From positions 9,089 through 18,421 of the forward strand of contig DOOI01000157.1 in the NCBI GenBank assembly GCA_003512825.1: a stretch of 9,333 nt of DNA. The letters are read 5' to 3'. How positions within the stretch are numbered: the first letter of the stretch is position 1; each line of letters begins with the position of its first letter. Both the position numbers and the translations under genes were made by a program. Source of the stretch: Paracoccaceae bacterium (GTDB taxonomy: Bacteria; Pseudomonadota; Alphaproteobacteria; Rhodobacterales; Rhodobacteraceae). Shown here in pieces: positions 1-4,520 of the stretch. The notes beneath the pieces are model-generated. The model searched no databases. It saw nothing but the letters and a program-made list of their open reading frames with translations, and was not told the DNA's origin.

Positions 1-1
1 G

Positions 2-376
2 TGGGGGCTTTTTCGTCATGAAGTGGCCCCGGTCTGGGCCAAAGACAGGGCCGCACTTCTTGGTGATGCAGCGCACCCAACCCTGCCGTTTCTGGCTCAA
101 GGTGCCAATCTGGCGCTCGAAGATGCTTGGGTCTTGGCGCATTGCCTCCGCACCATGGAGCCGTCAGACGCCTTTCGCGCCTATGCCCAGATCCGCCGCC
201 CGCGCGCAGCCAAAGTCATTGCGGCTGCCAATGGCAACGCGTGGAAGTTCCATCTCCGCAACCCGTTGATGCAATCGCTCGCCCATACGGCACTGCGTTT
301 TGGAAACGCCATTGCCCCCCAAAAAATCTTGGGTCAATTCGACTGGGTCTACGACCACGACGTCACCGCCAGCTAA
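2..376 (+). CDS. FAD-dependent monooxygenase, C-terminal part (5' truncated by window edge)
   Basis: This is the last 124 codons of a flavoprotein monooxygenase of the UbiH / salicylate hydroxylase / PHBH class, which uses NAD(P)H and O2 to hydroxylate aromatic or quinone-like substrates in the cytoplasm. The frame is open from base 2, and no true start is in view; a GTG at 23 is internal because the family signature around it is continuous. The diagnostic part is the second FAD-binding block: ALLGDAAHPTLPFLAQGANL followed by ALEDAWVLA. In this family the GD contacts the FAD ribityl chain, and the QGxNxxxEDA helix follows it. The C-terminal tail (about 70 residues) matches the length usual for single-component enzymes and has no extra domain. 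The substrate cannot be told from this fragment. The gene converges on the exonuclease gene across an 88-bp gap filled by palindromes. Confidence 0.85.
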   Translation, partial: WGLFRHEVAPVWAKDRAALLGDAAHPTLPFLAQGANLALEDAWVLAHCLRTMEPSDAFRAYAQIRRPRAAKVIAAANGNAWKFHLRNPLMQSLAHTALRFGNAIAPQKILGQFDWVYDHDVTAS

Positions 377-378
377 CC

Positions 379-400
379 CAATTTCCTTGCAAGGAAATTG
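379..400. repeat. Palindrome 1 of 3 (22 bp, perfect)
   Basis: This is a perfect 22-bp inverted repeat centred at 389.5. Its inner 20 bases read AATTTCCTTGCAAGGAAATT, and a C/G pair at 379/400 extends it. It starts two bases after the monooxygenase stop codon. It shares the core CCTTGCAAGG with the next two palindromes but has AT-rich flanks (AATTT/AAATT). In RNA it would fold with a small TGCA loop. No T-tract follows on either strand. Confidence 0.9.
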
Positions 401-401
401 C

Positions 402-421
402 AACGCCCTTGCAAGGGCGTT
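402..421. repeat. Palindrome 2 of 3 (20 bp, perfect)
   Basis: This is a perfect 20-bp inverted repeat, AACGCCCTTGCAAGGGCGTT, centred at 411.5 and therefore 22 bp from palindrome 1. The core CCTTGCAAGG is kept, while the flanks differ from palindrome 1 on both arms in a compensating way, so that symmetry is preserved. Confidence 0.9.
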
Positions 422-424
422 CAA

Positions 425-444
425 ACGTCCCTTGCAAGGGACGT
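425..444. repeat. Palindrome 3 of 3 (20 bp, perfect)
   Basis: This is a perfect 20-bp inverted repeat, ACGTCCCTTGCAAGGGACGT, centred at 434.5 and 23 bp from palindrome 2. The core is shared with the other two. Just downstream, 450-460 reads AGCGTGACGCT, a shorter dyad with 5-bp arms and one central base, which lies between the array and the exonuclease stop codon at 465-467. Confidence 0.9.
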
Positions 445-464
445 CTTGCAGCGTGACGCTTCGC

Positions 465-1271
465 TTAAAGGTCCAACTCCACCCAAACCGGCACGTGATC
501 AGACGGCTTTTCGCCGGCGCGCACATCTTTTTGGATCCTCACTTCCAACAACAGGTCCGCCGCCTCGGGGCTCAGCAGCACATGGTCGATCCGGATCCCA
601 TCATCTTTGTTCCATGCGCCAGCTTGATAATCCCAAAACGAATAGTGACCCGGCCCCTGCACCCGAGCACGAAACGCCTCAGTCAGTCCAAGGTTAAGCA
701 ACCGTCGATAGGCCGCGCGGCTCTCGGGGCGGAACAGCGCATCTTCACGCCAGGCATTGGGCCGTTTGGCATCTTCCGCTTGGGGGATGATATTATAGTC
801 ACCTGCCATCAAGAACGGAATTTCTTCGGCCAAAAGTGTCACCGCCCGCGCGTGCAGTCGCTCCATCCATTTGAGTTTATAGGCATATTTCCCGCCGTCG
901 ACAGGCCGACCCGCCGCATCAAGTTCGACAGGATTGCCGTTGGGCAAGTACAGCCCACAAACCCTCAGCGCAGATTTGCCAACGATCGTTGCTTCAATAT
1001 AACGCGCCTGTAGATCCTCAGGGTCGCCGGGAAGGCCACGCATCACGTCTTCCAGCGGCAGTTTCGACAAGAGGACAACCCCGTTGAACCCCTTCTGCCC
1101 ATGGGTTTCCAAATAATAGCCGCGCTCTTCGATCAACTCTCTTGGAAAGCTCGCATCCTCGGATTTGATCTCTTGCAAGATCGCCACATCGGGCGTTTCC
1201 GCATCCAGCCATGCCGCCAAGGCCTCCGCCCGAGCTTTGACCCCATTGATGTTGAATGTTGCTATCCGCAT
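465..1271 (-). CDS. xthA: Exodeoxyribonuclease III (AP endonuclease, ExoIII family)
   Basis: This base-excision repair enzyme cleaves DNA 5' of abasic sites and trims 3' ends; it is Mg2+-dependent and cytoplasmic. The 268-aa length equals that of E. coli ExoIII, and the catalytic residues fall at nearly the same positions. They are N7 in FNINGVK, E34 in LQEIK, Y108, D158 and N160 in GDYN, D229 in RIDH, and D258-H259 in SDHVPVW. The whole endonuclease/exonuclease/phosphatase fold is present. The ATG at 1269-1271 is chosen because GGGAG lies about eight bases upstream and the protein begins at the first beta strand (MRIATFNING), as expected. The gene is transcribed away from the repeat-protein gene and converges on the monooxygenase. 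Nothing is missing or unusual in the protein. Confidence 0.97.
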   Translation of the reverse strand: MRIATFNINGVKARAEALAAWLDAETPDVAILQEIKSEDASFPRELIEERGYYLETHGQKGFNGVVLLSKLPLEDVMRGLPGDPEDLQARYIEATIVGKSALRVCGLYLPNGNPVELDAAGRPVDGGKYAYKLKWMERLHARAVTLLAEEIPFLMAGDYNIIPQAEDAKRPNAWREDALFRPESRAAYRRLLNLGLTEAFRARVQGPGHYSFWDYQAGAWNKDDGIRIDHVLLSPEAADLLLEVRIQKDVRAGEKPSDHVPVWVELDL

Positions 1272-1379
1272 CTGGCGCTCCCCGTGTTGGTCTCTCTATC
1301 GCCCGAAGTGAGGGCAAAGCACAAGCCGCGCGACAGGGGTCGCTTGGGCGCGGGGCAGGGGGAATGGCAGCGATTCGCA

Positions 1380-1410
1380 GCGCAACAGGGCTGCTTTTCC
1401 CCTGTTGCGC
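1380..1410. other. Strong stem-loop in the divergent intergenic region
   Basis: A perfect 11-bp stem pairs 1380-1390 (GCGCAACAGGG) with 1400-1410 (CCCTGTTGCGC) around a 9-nt loop. It lies 109 bp before the exonuclease start and about 197 bp before the repeat-protein start. No T-run follows it on either strand, so it is not a classic intrinsic terminator. It could be a 5' UTR structure of xthA, part of a small RNA, or a DNA cruciform or binding site. The rest of 1272-1606 holds no protein-coding gene I can support. Confidence 0.6.
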
Positions 1411-1487
1411 GCGCGCCCTCTTCAAAGCCGAAAAAAACTTCACTCAACCTAAAGGAGACTATTTGCCATTAAAATTGAGGATTTAGG

Positions 1488-1502
1488 CCCCTGCTTGAGG
1501 GG
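1488..1502. other. Short C/G hairpin in the intergenic region
   Basis: CCCCT at 1488-1492 pairs with AGGGG at 1498-1502 around the loop GCTTG, and two G-T wobble pairs could extend it outward. It sits just upstream of the AT-rich stretch that probably holds the promoter of the repeat-protein gene. No T-tract follows directly; the next T-run starts at 1522. Its role is unknown. Confidence 0.35.
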
Positions 1503-1527
1503 TTCCTTGCAGCATTAACACTTTTTT

Positions 1528-1563
1528 CGTGTAAAATTTATGTTGCAATACAATTTTTACGTG
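1528..1563 (+). promoter_or_regulatory. AT-rich dyad with possible -10 box upstream of the repeat-protein gene
   Basis: A 36-bp imperfect dyad is centred on TTGCAA (1543-1548), with 13 of 18 positions pairing, including perfect 6-bp arms GTAAAA (1531-1536) and TTTTAC (1555-1560). A good -10-like hexamer, TACAAT, lies at 1549-1554 inside the dyad and would start transcription near 1561, leaving a leader of roughly 46 nt. No convincing -35 is present at the matching distance, which is common where an activator is needed. An alternative pair is TTGCAG (1507-1512) with TGTAAA 17 bp later. This is the local AT peak of the region, so a promoter/operator reading is plausible but unproven. Confidence 0.35.
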
Positions 1564-1606
1564 CAATCCTTCGCCCATCGGCAACCAAACACCTGGGAGA
1601 AAGACC

Positions 1607-2120
1607 ATGACTGCACTTCGCAAAATGACCGCTGCCACACATTCGCCAGCCTCCACCGACCTGCATGCCGGGATCGGTGTAGAAATGTTCTCATCGGGGT
1701 CCTCCCCGACCTCTGCCACTCTTTTTGGTGGTGACGCGGTTGAAGCCTTCTCTTCGGGCTCCTCACCAACGGGTTCGGCCGCTCTTGACGGCGACTTGAC
1801 TGGCCTCTTCTCGTCTGGCTCTGCCCCCCCGTGCCAGCCTGACAACGTTCCTTGGGGACGCAGTCGGTGCCTTTTCATCAGGCTCTGCGCCCACGGCCTC
1901 TGCCATGGTTACCGGCGATGCTGTCTGCGCCTTTTCGTCGGGCTCTGCCCCCTCAACCACGGCCATGATCACCGGCGACGCGGTCGAAGCCTTCTCTTCG
2001 GGCTCCGCCCCCACAGTTGCCAGCGGAGCGGCCACCGGGGCCTTCTCCTCCGGGTCAGCACCAGAGATGGGCCAAGCGGTCCAAGGCGACGCAACAGGCG
2101 CTTTCTCGTCTGGATCATAA
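1607..2120 (+). CDS. FSSGS-repeat protein, apparent +1 frameshift at a C7 run
   Basis: The function is unknown. Translation starts at ATG 1607 behind GGGAGAAAG. After a roughly 25-aa Ser/Thr/Ala-rich start (MTALRKMTAATHSPASTDLH), the protein is made of copies of GDAxxAFSSGS(A/S)P plus a 6-8 aa spacer. The first three copies (Phe at residues 28, 48, 68) read in the starting frame. The next five read in the +1 frame, ending exactly on FSSGS with TAA at 2118-2120. Skipping one base in the C run at 1824-1830 joins them into one 170-aa product with Phe at 28, 48, 68, 89, 109, 129, 146 and 166. Without the shift the frame stays open to TGA 2123-2125 (172 aa) but gives an Arg/Cys-rich tail with no repeats, so the shifted reading is the conserved one. 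There is no signal peptide or membrane segment, and the joined protein has only one Cys. The next gene starts 44 bp after the TAA. It may be a peptide precursor with several cores, a repeat scaffold, or a beta-solenoid; I cannot decide. I have an unverified recollection that Rhodobacterales proteins of this kind carry a Pfam DUF label. Confidence 0.75.
1688..2117 (+). repeat. Eight in-frame FSSGS repeats, period about 60 nt
   Basis: The repeats begin FSSGS at codons starting 1688, 1748 and 1808 in the first frame, then continue five more times after the frame change. Spacing between Phe residues is 20, 20, 21, 20, 20, 17 and 20 aa. The block before each Phe is GDAV(E/G/C)A, GDLTGL or GDATGA, apart from copy 1 (GIGVEM) and copy 7 (AATGA). 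Five copies read AP and two read SP after FSSGS, while the last copy ends in FSSGS itself, which suggests the unit boundary lies after GS. Most copies differ at synonymous sites, so the peptide is conserved more than the DNA. The exception is 1730-1762 against 1974-2006, which match at 31 of 33 bases. Confidence 0.9.
1824..1830 (+). other. C7 homopolymer at the frame change
   Basis: Seven Cs lie inside the Ala-Pro of the third repeat. Read in the starting frame they are GCC CCC CCG; the repeat frame resumes if one C is skipped after CCC (1826-1828), with CGT at 1830-1832 as the next codon. CCC followed by C is a known +1 slip context for tRNA-Pro. A sequencing miscount, a true indel, or length variation of the tract would look the same here. 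Confidence 0.7.
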
Positions 2121-2164
2121 GTTGAAGACAGGGCCGGAAGCACCTCATTGGAAAGGATAAAACC

Positions 2165-3241
2165 ATGACCAACGTTCTCACCTTCCGGCCCCGTCCACCG
2201 CGTCAATCCACCGATGACCGCCTCGCCCTTCACCTCGATTGCTTTGCCAATGCCCGCCGCAACATCGATGATGTCTTTTGGATGAAAGAGGTGGCCGAGC
2301 TTCTCAACATTCTCGAAGCCACCGGACAATCCCTAGGGCCCGCCGCCCTTGGTCCGCTCGAATCCTTCTATGCAGGGATCGAGCGTCGCATGGGCTTTTT
2401 TCCCCAATATTACCGCTTTCTTCTTTCTATCGCCCAAGACCTCGAAGCGCTTGGCCTTCCCGGAGAAAAGTCACATTCCCTTGTCGAATGGGCGCTGCAT
2501 CAAGGGCTGGCCGAGGCCGAACTCTCTGATCTTCAGCGCGGCGAGGCACGTCGCCTCATGCTGCGTTCGGGGATCGATCCTATGGCCGCAGACCGCGGGC
2601 TGGATGATCGCCTCCGTGCCTTTACCGCTCGCACCGCCACCTTCGCATTGCCGAACAAAAAAGCAGCCTATGAGCTGACGCACACCGTTTTCTATCTTTC
2701 AGAATACGGACGGCGCGATCCGCGTCTGCCCGAAGCCACCCTGACCAGCCTTACCTTCGCGGGCACTTTGGCCTTCCTCGACCAAAACGCCGATTTGCTG
2801 GCCGAAGTCTGCATCGCCCTGCGCTATGCGGGTCAAACGCCGCCTGCGCTCTGGGAGGCGTGGATTGCAGAAGAGGTGCGGCTCTATTCCCTTATTGAGA
2901 CTGAAATCGCGCCGCTCTCCGATGATTATCATGAATATTTCGTGGCAAATTGGGCGATGGCGGTGGCTGGCAAGCCAATCTTTGAAGCCGAAATGCCCAA
3001 AGGCCGCGTCGTCTTTCATGCCGCCACCGGGCGCGCTCCGGTCCTGCGTGAACTCTCCGAAGCGCTCTTTGCACTTGAGGGGCCGCGCAGCGCCGAATGG
3101 CCGCTCTTGCGCGGGCTACTGGCCCCTCAGCTCTCGGATGGATCACAAGAAGTGCTCAATGCCGCAGAGCGCGCATTGCCCGGCTTTGAAACCTTTGTCG
3201 AAGGCTTTGTGCGCGCCTCTCAACCCGGTCTGGCATCATGA
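2165..3241 (+). CDS. Uncharacterised 358-aa helical protein, module partner
   Basis: I do not recognise this family with confidence. The start ATG 2165 has AAGGA about eight bases upstream. The protein is 358 aa, with no signal peptide or membrane segment, so it is likely cytoplasmic and mostly alpha-helical. Two aromatic/His blocks look conserved in type. ELTHTVFYLSEYGRRDP at residues 170-186 holds H173, Y177, Y181 and RRD. The second, at about 252-273, contains DDYHEYFVANWA with H256. An early aromatic block (MGFFPQYYRF, 76-85) precedes them. Paired His/Tyr-rich helices could form a ligand or metal pocket, but no known catalytic motif is visible, and it has no radical-SAM CxxxCxxC, ATP-grasp, YcaO or LanM signature. 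It follows the repeat-protein gene by 44 bp and overlaps the transporter start by four bases, so the three are probably co-transcribed. A numbered Pfam DUF may already cover it; I cannot confirm this. Confidence 0.85.
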   Translation: MTNVLTFRPRPPRQSTDDRLALHLDCFANARRNIDDVFWMKEVAELLNILEATGQSLGPAALGPLESFYAGIERRMGFFPQYYRFLLSIAQDLEALGLPGEKSHSLVEWALHQGLAEAELSDLQRGEARRLMLRSGIDPMAADRGLDDRLRAFTARTATFALPNKKAAYELTHTVFYLSEYGRRDPRLPEATLTSLTFAGTLAFLDQNADLLAEVCIALRYAGQTPPALWEAWIAEEVRLYSLIETEIAPLSDDYHEYFVANWAMAVAGKPIFEAEMPKGRVVFHAATGRAPVLRELSEALFALEGPRSAEWPLLRGLLAPQLSDGSQEVLNAAERALPGFETFVEGFVRASQPGLAS

Positions 3242-4116
3242 ACGGCGCCGTCCTCAAAGGGGGCGCTTTGGTGATTGGCTATTCTGTTTTCATCGCGCTT
3301 GCAGATGCGATTACCAAACGTGTTGCCGAAGGGTTCGCCGCCCCACAACTCTTTGCCCTATCTGGTCTTATTGTTGCGGCACTTGCCATGCTCACGGCGC
3401 GCGCGGTGCCGCGCCTTGGTCGTGTCAGCACTGGCTTGCCCGGCCTGATGCTGTGTCGCACTGTCTTTACCATTCTGGCCGCGCTCTTCTTTTTTGAAGC
3501 GTTTCAGCATCTGATGTTTGCCGAAGTGTTTCTCTATATAGCCTTGATGCCGTTGATCGCGGCGCTTTTTGCCCACCCCATTTTGGGCGAGCGCGTCACC
3601 CCATTTGCTTGGGCCGCACTTGGCATTGCCTTCATGGCCATCGTCGCATTATGCGCCACAGGTCTCGAGACCGATCTGCATGGTCATCTCTCAGGCACCG
3701 CTGCGGCCCTGACGGGCACATTGTCGATGTTGCTTGCGCGCAAGATGACACGCCGCGAACCTCGCATCCTCGCCCAAGTCTTCTGGCCAAATCTTGGGCT
3801 CGGGCTGGCGTCTCTCGCAATGCTGCCCTTTGTCTGGCGGCCCATGGGCCTTGGCGATGTGGCAGTCTTCTTGGGCTATGGGGTGCTTTTGTTTGGCGCT
3901 CGCTGGCTCACTGTTGCCGCATTGCGCTTGATCCCGGCGCATGTTGCGACACCGCTGATGAATGTGCAGTTTATCTGGATGATTGGACTTGGGGCCGTGA
4001 TCTGGGGCGAAGTTCCCGACCCAAGGATCATCCTTGGTGCCACCATTATCACGGCAGCGGGCATGATGTTGCTCTGGGCCGACGCCCTAACCAAACCCGT
4101 CAGCGCCAGCGCCTAA
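3238..4116 (+). CDS. EamA/DMT-superfamily transporter
   Basis: This is an inner-membrane carrier of the drug/metabolite transporter superfamily, whose members usually export amino acids, metabolites or drugs. The 292-aa length and roughly ten hydrophobic segments in two repeated halves are typical. Each half ends with the family signature: ILGERVTPFAWAALGIAF in the first EamA domain and VIWGEVPDPRIILGATII in the second. The ATG at 3238 overlaps the TGA of the upstream gene (ATGA), a hallmark of translational coupling, and no separate strong ribosome site is needed. Co-expression suggests it moves something linked to the repeat protein or the 358-aa protein, although DMT carriers normally handle small molecules and not peptides. 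Its stop lies only seven bases from the convergent erpA stop. The substrate is unknown. Confidence 0.92.
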   Translation: MNGAVLKGGALVIGYSVFIALADAITKRVAEGFAAPQLFALSGLIVAALAMLTARAVPRLGRVSTGLPGLMLCRTVFTILAALFFFEAFQHLMFAEVFLYIALMPLIAALFAHPILGERVTPFAWAALGIAFMAIVALCATGLETDLHGHLSGTAAALTGTLSMLLARKMTRREPRILAQVFWPNLGLGLASLAMLPFVWRPMGLGDVAVFLGYGVLLFGARWLTVAALRLIPAHVATPLMNVQFIWMIGLGAVIWGEVPDPRIILGATIITAAGMMLLWADALTKPVSASA

Positions 4117-4123
4117 GATCCAC

Positions 4124-4447
4124 TTACATCGAGAACGACGTGCCACAGCCGCAAGAGGCCGTCGCATTCGGGTTCTCGATGATAAAGCGCGCCCCGATAA
4201 TCTCATCTGCGAAATCAATCACAGCACCTGCCAAAAAGGGCAGCGAAACAGTATCTACCACCACTTTTTCGCCCGCCCCCTCCAGCACCAGATCATCCGG
4301 GGCAGGGGCATCAAGCTTGATGTCATATTGAAAACCGGAACACCCGCCACCCTCAACAGCAACGCGCAGCGCCTTGCCATCCGAAGCGGCACCGATCTCG
4401 GCCAGTCGCTCAAAGGCGCGTTTTGTAACAGAGGGCGGGATTTGCAT
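4124..4447 (-). CDS. erpA: A-type Fe-S carrier (ErpA/IscA family)
   Basis: This carrier receives Fe-S clusters from the assembly machinery and passes them to apoproteins in the cytoplasm. The 107-aa length and the three ligand cysteines are canonical: C36 in GGGCSGFQY, and C99 and C101 in SCGCGTSF near the C-terminus. The middle part (VVVDTVSLPFLAGAVIDFADEI, split around residues 62-83) follows the family pattern for A-type carriers. The start at 4445-4447 gives the usual N-terminus, and an AAGGA lies roughly 15 bases upstream, a little far for a strong site. The gene is divergent from the dGTPase gene across 73 bp. ErpA is the best name by its position next to a dGTPase gene, but sequence alone does not fully separate ErpA from IscA or SufA. 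Confidence 0.9.
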   Translation of the reverse strand: MQIPPSVTKRAFERLAEIGAASDGKALRVAVEGGGCSGFQYDIKLDAPAPDDLVLEGAGEKVVVDTVSLPFLAGAVIDFADEIIGARFIIENPNATASCGCGTSFSM

Positions 4448-4520
4448 GATTTATCCGGGTGTTCCTTGGGGTCTGGCCTCAATATAAGATGACAAAGACG
4501 TCGCGACAAGGGAGCGAACC

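Noticed and set aside
379..444. CRISPR array
   Set aside because: There are only three units, each fully palindromic, with one to three bases between them; there are no spacers and no cas genes.
300..1013. 237-aa plus-strand ORF opposite xthA
   Set aside because: It is a shadow of the exonuclease gene, and it also crosses the palindrome array.
1018..1443. 141-aa minus-strand ORF over the start of xthA
   Set aside because: It is out of frame with a clearly real gene, low in complexity, and has no recognisable domain.
1607..2125. Unshifted 172-aa reading of the repeat gene as the real product
   Set aside because: After the C run it loses the FSSGS pattern and becomes Arg/Cys-rich, while the pattern continues perfectly in the +1 frame.
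1763..2329. 188-aa open frame on the minus strand with EEKAPVASP-type repeats
   Set aside because: It is the antisense image of the FSSGS repeat array; its repetition follows from the plus-strand repeats, it has no ribosome site, and it runs into the 358-aa gene.
2165..3241. Known RiPP-modifying enzyme (radical SAM, YcaO, lanthipeptide synthetase, ATP-grasp)
   Set aside because: None of the required motifs is present in the 358 residues.
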